Assembly (NCBI RefSeq): GCF_000282515.1
Contig: NZ_AKJD01000042.1
Location: forward strand, 124,001 to 188,000
Length of the DNA: 64,000 bases
Source of the DNA: Pseudomonas sp. GM80
GTDB lineage: Bacteria > Pseudomonadota > Gammaproteobacteria > Pseudomonadales > Pseudomonadaceae
Direction: 5' to 3'
Shown here one piece after another: positions 34,045 to 43,090 of the stretch; position 1 is the stretch's first letter, and each line of letters starts with the position of its first letter. Made by a program: the position numbers and the translations under genes. The notes under the pieces were generated by a model. That model saw only the letters and a list, made by a program, of their open reading frames with translations, ran no database searches and had not been told where the DNA came from.

Positions 34045-35484
34045 ATGGATTATTTTGGACCGCACATTTTCGGTTATCTGATCGCCCTGATACACACCCT
34101 CGGCTTGATCGCCGCCGTTCATGCGGTGCTCACCGTGCGCACGGCTCAAGGCTCGATCGCCTGGGCATTGTCGCTGATCTTCATTCCCTACCTCACGCTA
34201 ATTCCGTACCTGGTGTTCGGTCGCAGCACCTTTGATGGCTACATCAAGGCGCGGCGCCAGGCCAACGAACAAATGCGTCAGGCGATCTCCGAACTGAACT
34301 GGCGCCCATGGGTGGAAGAAGCCCTCACCGCGCGCGCCTCCAGTGCCTACGCCTCGTTACGCGCAATGCCCAAACTGGGGCGTATGCCGTGCCTGGCCAA
34401 CAACGAAGTGCAGTTGTTGGTGAACGGCACCGCCACGTTCGATGCGATTTTTCAGGCGATCGATCAGGCGAAAGAAGCCGTGCTGATCCAGTTTTTCATC
34501 ATCCACGACGATCGACTTGGCCAACGCCTGCGCGATTTACTGCTGAAGAAAGCCGCCGCAGGCGTCTCGATTCACTTGCTCTACGACGGCATCGGCAGCC
34601 ACGCCCTGCCCCACAGTTATGTACAGACACTGCGCGACGGCGGCGTCGAGGTGAAAGCCTTCGCCACCCGCAGCGGTTGGCTCAACCGCTTCCAGGTCAA
34701 CTTCCGTAATCACCGCAAAATCGTCGTGGTCGATGGCGTGGTGGGATTTGTCGGCGGGCATAACGTCGGCGACGAATACTTGGGCGAGAAGCCACCGCTG
34801 GCACCGTGGCGCGATACCCACGTCAAAGTCCGTGGCCCGGTGGTGGCGTGCATGCAGGAATCCTTTGCCGAAGACTGGTTCTGGGCCGCACGCACCCTGC
34901 CGCCGCTGATCCTGCCTGATGAATACCCTGACGATGGCGTGCTCTGCCAACTGCTTGCCAGCGGCCCGGCAGACGCCTACGAAACCTGCTCGCTGTTCTT
35001 CGTCGAGGCGATCCATGCGGCGACCGAACGGGTGTGGATCACCAGCCCGTATTTCATCCCCGATGAAGCGGTGTTCGCCGCGCTGAGACTGGCGGTACTG
35101 CGCGGCGTCGATGTGCGTTTGTTGCTGCCATCGCGCCCCGATCACCGCATCGTCTATGCCGCCTCCAGCCTTTATGCCTTTGAAGCGGTGCGCGCAGGCG
35201 TGCGCGTGTTCCGCTATGAGCCCGGGTTCCTGCATCAGAAAGTGGTGTTGATCGACAGCGAAATCAGCGCCATTGGCAGCGCCAATCTGGACAACCGCTC
35301 GTTCCGCCTGAACTTCGAAGTTATGCTGCTGACGGTCGACAGCGACTTCGCTGCCAGCGTGGAACAGATGCTCAATCAGGATTTCGAGCAGTCCTACGAA
35401 ATCGCCAAAGAAGAAAGCCGGGAGATCCACCGCCTGCAACAACTTGGCATGCGGATCGCCCGGCTGATTTCACCGATTCTCTGA
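34045..35484 (+). CDS. cls: Cardiolipin synthase (ClsA type)
   Basis: A 479-aa inner-membrane phospholipase D-type enzyme that joins two phosphatidylglycerols to form cardiolipin. Two N-terminal helices ([42 protein letters not shown]) precede two HKD motifs: [17 protein letters not shown] and [17 protein letters not shown]. The ATG at 34045 has AAGG upstream and gives the usual length; the TTG at 34018 is in frame but poor. It converges on the cyclopropane fatty acid synthase gene, another phospholipid-modifying enzyme. Confidence 0.95.
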   Translation: MDYFGPHIFGYLIALIHTLGLIAAVHAVLTVRTAQGSIAWALSLIFIPYLTLIPYLVFGRSTFDGYIKARRQANEQMRQAISELNWRPWVEEALTARASSAYASLRAMPKLGRMPCLANNEVQLLVNGTATFDAIFQAIDQAKEAVLIQFFIIHDDRLGQRLRDLLLKKAAAGVSIHLLYDGIGSHALPHSYVQTLRDGGVEVKAFATRSGWLNRFQVNFRNHRKIVVVDGVVGFVGGHNVGDEYLGEKPPLAPWRDTHVKVRGPVVACMQESFAEDWFWAARTLPPLILPDEYPDDGVLCQLLASGPADAYETCSLFFVEAIHAATERVWITSPYFIPDEAVFAALRLAVLRGVDVRLLLPSRPDHRIVYAASSLYAFEAVRAGVRVFRYEPGFLHQKVVLIDSEISAIGSANLDNRSFRLNFEVMLLTVDSDFAASVEQMLNQDFEQSYEIAKEESREIHRLQQLGMRIARLISPIL

Positions 35485-35487
35485 ATC

Positions 35488-35508
35488 CCCTCTCCCGCAC
35501 GGAGAGGG
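35488..35508. terminator. Hairpin between convergent cls and cfa
   Basis: CCCTCTCC (35488-35495) pairs with GGAGAGGG (35501-35508) across a 5-nt loop. No T-run follows, so it may be a processing or attenuating hairpin. Confidence 0.5.
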
Positions 35509-35515
35509 AAGCCGC

Positions 35516-36703
35516 TTATGGGTTATAGATGTCGTCCCGCGTCCATGGCAGTTCATGGCTGCCATCCGCGTGCGCCTTCACCGCGAGGATCTGGTGCAGA
35601 TTGATCCAGCCGCGCGCAAACGCGTAGGCGCAGCCAGCCAGATACAAACGCCAGATGCGCAGGGCCTGATCCGGCACCAGTTTGCCAGCAGCTTCGAGGT
35701 TGTCCTCCAGCCGTTCGCTCCAGTGATCCAGCGTGCGCGCGTAGTGCAGGCGCAGGCTTTCGACGTCGACAATCTCCAATCCTGCTTCGCTGATCTCGGC
35801 CGAGATCATCGCCAGGTGTGGCAACTCACCGTTGGGGAACACGTACTTCTCGATGAAATCCCCGGCACCGCGACCCACCGGACGGCCATCGGTGTGCTTG
35901 GCGGTGATGCCGTGGTTCATCACCAGACCGCCCTCCTTCACCGCGCCGAACAGGGTTTTGCAGTACTCGGCCAGATTGGCGTGGCCGACGTGCTCGAACA
36001 TGCCGACGCTGACCACTTTGTCGAAACGCCCGTCCTGGGGCAGATCGCGATAGTCGAGCAGTTGCAGTTCGATCTGGTCTTCCAGGCCTTCGATTTTGAC
36101 TCGCTCGCGCGCCAGTTCCAGTTGTTCTTTGCTCAGCGTGATGCCGAAGACTTTCGCGCCGAATTCGCGTGCGGCAAAACGTGCCAGACCACCCCAACCG
36201 CAACCGACATCCAGCAGGTATTCGCCCGGCTGCAAACGCAGCTTGCGGCATAAATGGCGGAATTTGGCTTGCTGCGCCTGCTCGAGAGTTTCGCTGCCCG
36301 TTTCGAAATACGCGCAGGAATACGCCATGTCGCTGTCCAGCCAGAGCTGGTAAAACGCGTTGGACAGGTCGTAATGGTAGGAGATGGCTTTGGCGTCGGT
36401 TTCCTTGTCGTGCAAGGTGCGCACAGGATGACTGTCGTCATCGTCGCCGAGCAACGCATTACTCAATTCGTCGCAGACCCGGATGACTTCGCTGATCGAG
36501 CCCTCCAGTTCCAGCTTGCCCTCGACGAATGCCGCTCCGAGTGCATCAAGGCTTGGGTGGGTGAACTGGGTGACCATCTGCGGGTCCTTGACCACGATGG
36601 TGACGCTGGGCGCCGGCCCCAGATTGAACTCATGGCCGTCCCAGAGTCGCAGGCGAAGCGGTAGCTGCAGATTCTGTAAGGCCGGTGGAAGTTGCGCGAG
36701 CAT
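35516..36703 (-). CDS. cfaB: Cyclopropane-fatty-acyl-phospholipid synthase family protein
   Basis: A 395-aa SAM-dependent enzyme that turns cis double bonds of membrane lipids into cyclopropane rings, usually in stationary phase. The SAM site is LLDVGCGWGGLARFAARE; SYHYDLSNAFYQLWLD and MAYSCAYFET are the family's substrate-site motifs, and VSVGMFEHVGHANLAEYC is also present. A strong ribosome site (AGGGGGA) precedes the ATG. Symbol follows P. putida cfaB; the paralogue assignment is less sure. Confidence 0.9.
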   Translation of the reverse strand: MLAQLPPALQNLQLPLRLRLWDGHEFNLGPAPSVTIVVKDPQMVTQFTHPSLDALGAAFVEGKLELEGSISEVIRVCDELSNALLGDDDDSHPVRTLHDKETDAKAISYHYDLSNAFYQLWLDSDMAYSCAYFETGSETLEQAQQAKFRHLCRKLRLQPGEYLLDVGCGWGGLARFAAREFGAKVFGITLSKEQLELARERVKIEGLEDQIELQLLDYRDLPQDGRFDKVVSVGMFEHVGHANLAEYCKTLFGAVKEGGLVMNHGITAKHTDGRPVGRGAGDFIEKYVFPNGELPHLAMISAEISEAGLEIVDVESLRLHYARTLDHWSERLEDNLEAAGKLVPDQALRIWRLYLAGCAYAFARGWINLHQILAVKAHADGSHELPWTRDDIYNP

Positions 36704-36737
36704 GGAAAATCCCCCTTGTTTCAGACCGTCAGATCTG

Positions 36738-36744
36738 AGGGTAG
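36738..36744 (-). promoter_or_regulatory. Possible RpoS-type -10 element upstream of cfaB
   Basis: CTACCCT on the minus strand, 35 nt before the ATG, resembles the extended -10 of RpoS promoters (CTAYACT). RpoS dependence of cfaB is known in P. putida. The match is short and could be chance. The rest of 36704-36927 contains no gene. Confidence 0.3.
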
Positions 36745-36927
36745 ACCATCCTGAAAAAATAGCAGGCTATCGATTTAATTAGCCAAAACTATCGTTGCAG
36801 ACGCTCCAGCAGGCCTTCCAGAACCGACTGTTTCAACCCGCTAACAGCTTGCAGCGGCGCGCCCTCACCCTAAATGACTGCTAACGCGGCGCACAGTTCA
36901 GCCAATGCAGCGTGGGGGTCGAAGAGT

Positions 36928-38838
36928 TCAAACGATTTCCTCCTTGAGCTTGAGCAGCGGTTCCTGAAAACGCAACAATCGCCCCGCGTTGCCGAGTACC
37001 AGCAACGTACTGAGGTTATGCAACAACGCGGCGATCATCGCCCCGGCAGCACCGAGCCAGCCAAATGCCGCAAACACGACGATCACCAGCGTCCAGCCCA
37101 GACCGATGATGACGTTGACCTGCAGCGTCCTCCGGCATTGGCGGCTGAGGCGTACGCAGGTGCCGAGGCGGCGCAGGTCGCTGCCGATCAGCACAATGTC
37201 CGCCGAGGCCAGTGCGATGTCCGCCCCGCCCGCGCCCATTGCCACGCCGACTACGCCAGCCTTCAACGCCAGCGAGTCATTGATGCCGTCACCGACCACC
37301 ATCGGCCGGAAGCCGTCGTCGATTTCCTTGAGCACCCGATTGAGTTTGTCTTCCGGCAAGGCTTGCGCTTCGACCTCGTGCAAACCGACGTCCCGCGCCA
37401 GCGACTGAGCCACGCTGTGCCGATCGCCCGTCAGCAACAGTTGTCGACCGAGCCCCAGTTCACGCAACTCAGCAAGGGCAAAGCGGGCTTCCGGTTTGAC
37501 GCTATCGGCCAGCAGCAGCCAAGCGAGGAATTCACCGTTCAGGGCCAGCCCGGCAATCGGCCCGTCGTGTTCGGGCACCGTCGTGGTGGTGACGCCCAGT
37601 TGCGCGAACAGCTCCGGTCGCCCGAGCGCCGCTTCGCCCTGCCCGGTCATGGCAACGACACCGAGGCCCTGGCGCTCGTGAATGTCGGATAAAGGCACAG
37701 AGTGTTCCGGGCTGACCAACCCGGCCAATGCGCGACTGACCGGGTGACTGCTCGCCGCACCGAGACTGGCAGCCAGTGCGGTAATCGCGGAGGTGTCTGT
37801 GTGGGAACTGTCGATCGACTGCAAGCGCAACGTGCCATAAGTCAGCGTACCGGTCTTGTCGACGACCAGCGAGGTCAGGTCGGCCAGTTCTTCAAGGAAC
37901 GCCGAACTGCGGATCAGAATCCCGTGCCGCGCCGCCACGGCTACACCGGCAATCGCCGTCGCCGGTGCAGACAACACCAACGCACACGGACATGCCGCCA
38001 CCAACACCGCGAGCATCGCCTGCGCATCGTTGGTAACGAACCAGGTCACCGCCGCCAGCAGCAACACCAGCACCATGTAGCTGCCGGCGTAACGTTCGAG
38101 CAACCGGGTGATCGGGGGTTTCGAGCGCTCGGCGTTTTGCATCAGTGCGATGACTTTGCCCAGGGTCGACTCATCGCCGGTGCGGGTAACTTCAATACGC
38201 AGCAGTCCATCAAGGTTGATCGCACCGCCGAACACCGTCATGCCGACGCCCGCCTCCACTGGCACTGACTCACCGGTAATCGAAGCGGTGTCGAGGCTGG
38301 CCTGACCCGACAACACCCGGCCGTCCGCCGGTACTCGGTCACCCGCACGCACCTCGACGCAATCGCCGGACTTCAGTGTGCCGTTGTCCACTTCGATGAT
38401 CGAACCATCAGCCTGAACCTTGCGTGCGTGGCTGCGGGTCAGTTGGCCGAGCGCATGAATCGCTTCCTGCGAACCGATGACGCTACGCTCCTCCAGCACA
38501 TGGCCGAAGATCATGATGATCGGCAGCAACGCCGCCGTGAGCAGATCGCCCGTCGCCCACGCGCCGAGCATGGCCAAGGCAATCAGTTGATCGGTGATGC
38601 CGTGCAGACTCGGATATCGCAGGCTGTACCACGCCGAGCGCATTACCGGCACGGCGACTAATAAAGAAGCAAAACCCAGCAGCAATTGGCTGACACCGGT
38701 TTGCTCCGGCACCAGCCAACGCCAGATCAAACCCAGTCCAAGCAGTCCCAACGCGAGCATGGCGAGGGTCAGTTGCCGGGCGGCGCGGCGTTGTTCGGCC
38801 GAGGACAACAGGCTCGGTGCGGCGGTCGTCGCAGTCAT
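36928..38838 (-). CDS. P1B-type heavy-metal-transporting ATPase without metal-binding domain
   Basis: A 636-aa metal pump, last gene of a four-gene operon with three SPFH proteins. Visible: actuator TGES (188-191), ion-channel CPC (283-285), phosphorylation DKTGT (327-331), SHP (364-366) and GDGIND in the hinge. The final helix reads LLHNLSTLLVLGNAGRLLR; HNxST is unlike the DGG of ZntA and the MxSS of CopA, so the metal cannot be assigned safely. Only about 20 polar residues precede the first helix, with no HMA domain, CxxC or His cluster. A His-rich tail on a partner protein may fill that role. The ATG overlaps the upstream stop by 4 nt. Confidence 0.9.
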   Translation of the reverse strand: MTATTAAPSLLSSAEQRRAARQLTLAMLALGLLGLGLIWRWLVPEQTGVSQLLLGFASLLVAVPVMRSAWYSLRYPSLHGITDQLIALAMLGAWATGDLLTAALLPIIMIFGHVLEERSVIGSQEAIHALGQLTRSHARKVQADGSIIEVDNGTLKSGDCVEVRAGDRVPADGRVLSGQASLDTASITGESVPVEAGVGMTVFGGAINLDGLLRIEVTRTGDESTLGKVIALMQNAERSKPPITRLLERYAGSYMVLVLLLAAVTWFVTNDAQAMLAVLVAACPCALVLSAPATAIAGVAVAARHGILIRSSAFLEELADLTSLVVDKTGTLTYGTLRLQSIDSSHTDTSAITALAASLGAASSHPVSRALAGLVSPEHSVPLSDIHERQGLGVVAMTGQGEAALGRPELFAQLGVTTTTVPEHDGPIAGLALNGEFLAWLLLADSVKPEARFALAELRELGLGRQLLLTGDRHSVAQSLARDVGLHEVEAQALPEDKLNRVLKEIDDGFRPMVVGDGINDSLALKAGVVGVAMGAGGADIALASADIVLIGSDLRRLGTCVRLSRQCRRTLQVNVIIGLGWTLVIVVFAAFGWLGAAGAMIAALLHNLSTLLVLGNAGRLLRFQEPLLKLKEEIV

Positions 38839-39884
38839 TTACTGGCTCCCTGAATGATCAGGCGGGAATCGTCTTTCGGATCGACCGTGGTCACCGATCC
38901 GGCCTGGCCGAGAATCTTCGGCATGCGTTCACGGTACAGGCGCAAGAGCATTTGCGGGTCGGTGCTGCTGGCCAGACTCGACACCGTGGCGGTGTCGGCC
39001 GAGGCTTTGGCCAGGCGTTCACCCGCCTGTGCGTGAGCCACTTGTAGCGTGCGGTCGGCTTGTTCGTTGGCGGTCTGGGTGAGTTTCTCGGCGTCGGTGC
39101 GCGCGTTGGCCACGGCTTTATCGGCTTGCTGACTGGCGGTCAGCACGGCGTTGAACGCACTTACGGCAGGGTCAGGCAGACTCGATTGCACATCGACCCG
39201 CGCCACTTCGATGCCGATGCCCTGCCCGCTCGCCTTCAACTCGGCGAGGCGTTTGTTGATGCCTTGCACCAGATCACCGCGCAGCCGCTCACGGCGTTCG
39301 GCCGCTTGATTGTCGGCGCCGATCAATTCCGGGCGAGCGACCAGAATGGTGTCGAGATCCCTCGCGGCAGTCAGCGCCACGGCGCTGCGGGTGACCAATC
39401 GATCCAGCGCCGGCAGCACATGATCAGCCTGCAAGACGAAGTCGTAGGGGTCGGTAACTTTGTAAAACACCCGCACATCCAGTTGCACCACGCCAGCATC
39501 ACCGGTCAATAAATAACCAGACCCAGCCAGCGCATCGCTCAGCGGTGTGGCGAACGAAGCGACACGATCAGCCTTCAGCGCCTCATCGCTGCGCAACAGG
39601 TTTTCCACTCGGCGTTCGATGACCCGATCCGCTGCAGGCAGCAAAACCACCTGTTCGAACGGCTGAGGCCAGGCCAACAACAGACCTGCGTTCTGTACGC
39701 GATCCAGTGCGCCAAAATGCAAAACCACCGCGCGATTCTGCGGATCGATCTGCCGCACATTGGAAAATGCCCACGCCAATGCGGCCAACACGGTTACCGC
39801 GTACAGGGCGAAAAATGCCAAACGCCCGGCCTGAATCCACGGACTGTTCAGCGAATGTGTTCCACGTGGAACTTCTTCACTCAT
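38835..39884 (-). CDS. SPFH/band-7 membrane protein (HflK/HflC-like) of the metal-ATPase operon
   Basis: A 349-aa protein with one N-terminal helix (about 20-42, LAFFALYAVTVLAALAWAF), then an SPFH domain (about 45-240: IDPQNRAVVLHFGAL, GVVQLDVRVFYKVTDPYDFVL) and a long Ala/Gln-rich coiled coil (about 240-310). It should be anchored in the inner membrane with the SPFH domain outside, like HflC. HflK and HflC regulate FtsH; no ftsH is near. It overlaps both neighbours by 4 nt (ATGA). Confidence 0.85.
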   Translation of the reverse strand: MSEEVPRGTHSLNSPWIQAGRLAFFALYAVTVLAALAWAFSNVRQIDPQNRAVVLHFGALDRVQNAGLLLAWPQPFEQVVLLPAADRVIERRVENLLRSDEALKADRVASFATPLSDALAGSGYLLTGDAGVVQLDVRVFYKVTDPYDFVLQADHVLPALDRLVTRSAVALTAARDLDTILVARPELIGADNQAAERRERLRGDLVQGINKRLAELKASGQGIGIEVARVDVQSSLPDPAVSAFNAVLTASQQADKAVANARTDAEKLTQTANEQADRTLQVAHAQAGERLAKASADTATVSSLASSTDPQMLLRLYRERMPKILGQAGSVTTVDPKDDSRLIIQGASK

Positions 39885-40921
39885 GGCTGCGATCCGAATT
39901 TGCTGTCGAGTGTCGGCGGGCCATCGACCAGCACGCGGAATGGCGCGGCGTCGGTGCGCAGAATCAGTTTGGTATCCGGCGTGACAATGCTGCCGAGGGT
40001 ATCCAGCGAACGCAGCAAGTTGTACAGCTGCGGCGAACTGGCGTAGGCACGACCGTAAATCTGCGCGGCTTCAACGCGAGATTGCGCTTCGATTTCTGCG
40101 GCTTTCACGGTGGCGTCAGCTTGCACAATTCGCGCATCGCGTTCGGCAGCGGAACGGATTTGCGCCGCTTCGCGTTTGCCGATCGCCGTACGTTCGGTGG
40201 CAATGGTTTCACGCTCGGCGCGCATGCGATCGACCGTGGCAGTCAGCGTCACCGACGGCAAGGTCAAACGCTCGATGCCGACTTGCACGACACGCACCCC
40301 ATAAGTAGCGAGCAATTGCTGATCAATCTGCTGCCGTAACTGCGCTTCGAATTCAGCGATATGCACTTGGCTGGCATCGGTGTTGACCAGATTCGCCAGG
40401 TCGAAACTGCTCGCGGTGGTTTCCAGCGCCGACCCAACGAAGGTACGAATCTGCCGCGCCGCTTCGTCCGGCTGGTTCTGCACTGCGCGCATGAAGCGCT
40501 GCACATTGTCCGGGTCGCCCTGCACCTGCCACGCTACGTAGGCTTGCACAATGATGCGCAAACCATCCCGGGTGCCGACATCCTGCAAGCCGCTGGAAGT
40601 AGTGCGCAGACGCAGATCCACCGGGATCGCCGCCTCGAACGGTGCCGGCCAACGCCAACTCAAACCCGGATCAAGCAATACCCGCGACGGATTACCGAAT
40701 CGCGTGATGACCGTGGCTTCACCGGAGCGGACTTGCACCAGGCTCGCTGCGGCAATGGCGAACGCCACCAGCAAGACTGCCCAGCCCATGCGCCGCCACG
40801 GGAAAGGCCCCGCCTCTTCCGGCGCACCGTGGTGATGGTGCCCATGATGATGGTGATGTCCATCGTGGCCGTGATCGTGGCTGCTGTGATCATGCGGTTC
40901 GTGCGTGTGCGAATGGCTCAA
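39881..40921 (-). CDS. SPFH/band-7 protein with a His-rich N-terminal tail
   Basis: A 346-aa HflC-like protein. Residues 1-31 contain 17 histidines, including HHHHH and HHHH runs, ahead of a proline/glutamate linker and a single helix (about 46-65, MGWAVLLVAFAIAAASLV). The SPFH domain (about 65-250) starts VRSGEATVITRFGNPSRVLLDPG, followed by a coiled coil (ERDARIVQADATVKAAEIEA). By HflC topology the His tail faces the cytoplasm, where it could bind zinc, nickel, cobalt or copper. The ATG at 40921 overlaps the HflK-like stop (ATGA). Confidence 0.85.
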   Translation of the reverse strand: MSHSHTHEPHDHSSHDHGHDGHHHHHGHHHHGAPEEAGPFPWRRMGWAVLLVAFAIAAASLVQVRSGEATVITRFGNPSRVLLDPGLSWRWPAPFEAAIPVDLRLRTTSSGLQDVGTRDGLRIIVQAYVAWQVQGDPDNVQRFMRAVQNQPDEAARQIRTFVGSALETTASSFDLANLVNTDASQVHIAEFEAQLRQQIDQQLLATYGVRVVQVGIERLTLPSVTLTATVDRMRAERETIATERTAIGKREAAQIRSAAERDARIVQADATVKAAEIEAQSRVEAAQIYGRAYASSPQLYNLLRSLDTLGSIVTPDTKLILRTDAAPFRVLVDGPPTLDSKFGSQP

Positions 40922-42879
40922 TGGGCGACTCCTGGTTGAGCGTTGGTACGCGCGGGCGTCGGGTCAGCCGGCGGCGTGAAGGTACGCAGGTCGATGGTCG
41001 GCGCATTGCTGCTGCCGCCGAGACGATGATCGAGTACCAGCAATTGGGCTTTGCTCAGGCCTTGGCTGAGCTGCGCGAGATATTGCTCCAGCACAAAGGC
41101 CTGGCCGGCGCTGGCGTAGGCTTTTTGTTCGGCGCTGAATTTCAGATCCGCCGCCTGCGCCGTGGCACTGGTTTCGCGGGCGTTGGCGCTGGCCTGATCG
41201 CGAGCGAGGCTGGCCTGCAATTGCGCCTGATTACTTGCTTCGGCCGCTGCGCCACGCTCGCGGGAGATCAACGCCTGGGCGCCGATCTGCGCCGCTTGCA
41301 CCGCGTGATAAGCATTGGCGGCACCGGCCGGCGGGTGAATGGCTTCAACCACCGTGGCGAGAATTTCCACGCCGCTGTTGAGATGTTGCAGATCACTTTG
41401 CACCGCGCGACCGATCTCTTCGCCCAGCCCTACCCGGTCTTCGCCGAGCAAACCGTCGAGCGTGCGCGAGGCAAAGTCGTGCACCAGAATCCGGCTGGCG
41501 GTGCTGCGAATCAGCGTTGGCACATCTGCGCTGTTGTAAGTCGCGGCCAGCGCTGCCTGATCAGTCAGGCCGATGCGATAGACGAAGCGCACGTCCATGT
41601 TGACGATCTGAAAGCTCTGCTGATCGCCACGGCTGCTGGCGATCACTTGCGACTTGTCGTTGACGTGACTGGCGTCCCACAAACGGTTGGCCGTCATCGG
41701 TGCCGGGCCTTCAGCGGGATCGGCTTGCAGTGGCGCCGGGTTTTCGCCGACGCTGGTTGCCAACTCATGCACCACGCCGTTTTCGACGATCAACACGCGG
41801 CCCAGCGGCCACGGCAAACCGGTGTGCAATCCGGGGCCGAACACCTGCACCGGTTTGCCGAAGCGTTCATAAATGCCGCGACCCTGCAGCGGGATTTCAT
41901 GAATGCCAGTAAGCAACCAACCCACCGCTGCGACCAGTGCCAGCACCGGCAGAAACGCTCGGCGCATGTAACTGAATGCCCAGATTTGACGCAAATCGAT
42001 GCCAAAGCGGTTGTGCAATTCATGCTGCAACGCGAGCAACGGCTGCGGCGGCCAACGCAGCATGTCAGCGACAAAACTGCGCGCCAGTAGCGTCGGTTCG
42101 AGCTGTTCGCGGCGTGGGCTGAAGACCGAGAGAACCGCGCGCAATAGCAGCTCGATCGCGACCAATCCCGGCAAGATGCCGATGAGTACTGCCACGCGAA
42201 CCGGCCAAACCGTGTTCTCGCCAGCGAACAATAAACACAGCGCGCCGAGCACCAGACTGATGATCGCCACGCGCGCCAATTGGGCCAGTGCTCCTGCTTC
42301 CGGCCATTGCGCTGGATGTTCCTGAGCGAGTTGTCGCTCCAGCACCAGCAAACCAAACGCCAGCAGCAACGCCAACGCCGCACCGACGGAGGCGGACAAC
42401 CCAACAGCAGCGGCGGGCAACGCCAAGTTCCACACCTGTTCGATGCTCAGCGCCACCAGCAACGCCCAACCGCCCAACCACAGCGTCGCTGCACCGATCT
42501 GGCCAAGCACATGCAAACCGCGCTGACTGAGTCGATCCAGCAGGCGTTCGTACCAACCTTCTGGCGCAATCGCTTGATCATCGGCAGTCGGCGTCAGCAC
42601 AACAGGATTGATCACCCGCGCGCGCCATTGCGTCACCCACCACGCCGATTGCAGCCCTGCGACCAACACCAGCAACGCTGCGCTCTGATTGACCAGCAGC
42701 GGCAGCCACAATGATTGCGGCGCAAACAGCCCGACGAAAAACGCCGACACCCAGCCCGCCCCGGCCAATCCGCCAAGGCCCAACGCCCAACGCCGCAGTC
42801 GCCTGCCCTGCGTGGCCGCCTGCTGAAAACGCGGCAGTCCGGTCACTTGCGTGCCATCCACCTCCAGATCAACTTGCAT
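40918..42879 (-). CDS. Polytopic SPFH/band-7 fusion protein (HflK-like)
   Basis: A 653-aa protein, first gene of the operon. The first about 305 residues hold about six membrane helices (near 31-50, 56-80, 123-146, 150-182, 202-220, 226-252), then a further helix (308-326) enters an HflK-type SPFH domain (about 326-530: IPLQGRGIYERFGKPVQVFG, GLHTGLPWPLG) and a coiled coil with alternating Ala/Gln (540-600). Normal HflK is about 400 aa with one helix, so the N-terminal half is an extra module I do not recognise. A GGGGTGAT precedes the ATG closely. Confidence 0.85.
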   Translation of the reverse strand: MQVDLEVDGTQVTGLPRFQQAATQGRRLRRWALGLGGLAGAGWVSAFFVGLFAPQSLWLPLLVNQSAALLVLVAGLQSAWWVTQWRARVINPVVLTPTADDQAIAPEGWYERLLDRLSQRGLHVLGQIGAATLWLGGWALLVALSIEQVWNLALPAAAVGLSASVGAALALLLAFGLLVLERQLAQEHPAQWPEAGALAQLARVAIISLVLGALCLLFAGENTVWPVRVAVLIGILPGLVAIELLLRAVLSVFSPRREQLEPTLLARSFVADMLRWPPQPLLALQHELHNRFGIDLRQIWAFSYMRRAFLPVLALVAAVGWLLTGIHEIPLQGRGIYERFGKPVQVFGPGLHTGLPWPLGRVLIVENGVVHELATSVGENPAPLQADPAEGPAPMTANRLWDASHVNDKSQVIASSRGDQQSFQIVNMDVRFVYRIGLTDQAALAATYNSADVPTLIRSTASRILVHDFASRTLDGLLGEDRVGLGEEIGRAVQSDLQHLNSGVEILATVVEAIHPPAGAANAYHAVQAAQIGAQALISRERGAAAEASNQAQLQASLARDQASANARETSATAQAADLKFSAEQKAYASAGQAFVLEQYLAQLSQGLSKAQLLVLDHRLGGSSNAPTIDLRTFTPPADPTPARTNAQPGVAH

Positions 42880-42908
42880 ATCACCCCAAAATCATTGGCT
42901 CGCGGTTC

Positions 42909-42927
42909 ATATCGTTACGATATAACG
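42909..42927. promoter_or_regulatory. Nested palindrome, Zur-like, upstream of the SPFH-ATPase operon
   Basis: ATATCG-TTA-CGATAT (42909-42923) is a perfect palindrome. It overlaps CGTTA-CGATA-TAACG (42913-42927), whose core GTTA-N5-TAAC matches the spacing of the Zur box GTTATANTATAAC, with two changes inside. It lies about 30 nt before the first gene. A metal-responsive repressor site is likely; Zur is the best candidate. The rest of 42880-43090 carries the lpd promoter and no gene. Confidence 0.5.
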
Positions 42928-43090
42928 AAAAGCGTGAAATATTCGTACACAATTACCCGTATTCAAAGACGGCCAACCTGTCGCTTGCCTGAAGCCTTGA
43001 CCGAAATGCCGGTAAACGCACATATTACGTTCGTAATTTTTATCGACGACTACTTTTAGCGATCCGCATCCATTCATCAGGAGCAAGCGC

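Noticed and set aside
36928..42879. SPFH genes as a standard hflK-hflC operon
   Set aside because: The hfq-hflX-hflK-hflC context is missing, there are three SPFH genes not two, and they are coupled to a metal ATPase.
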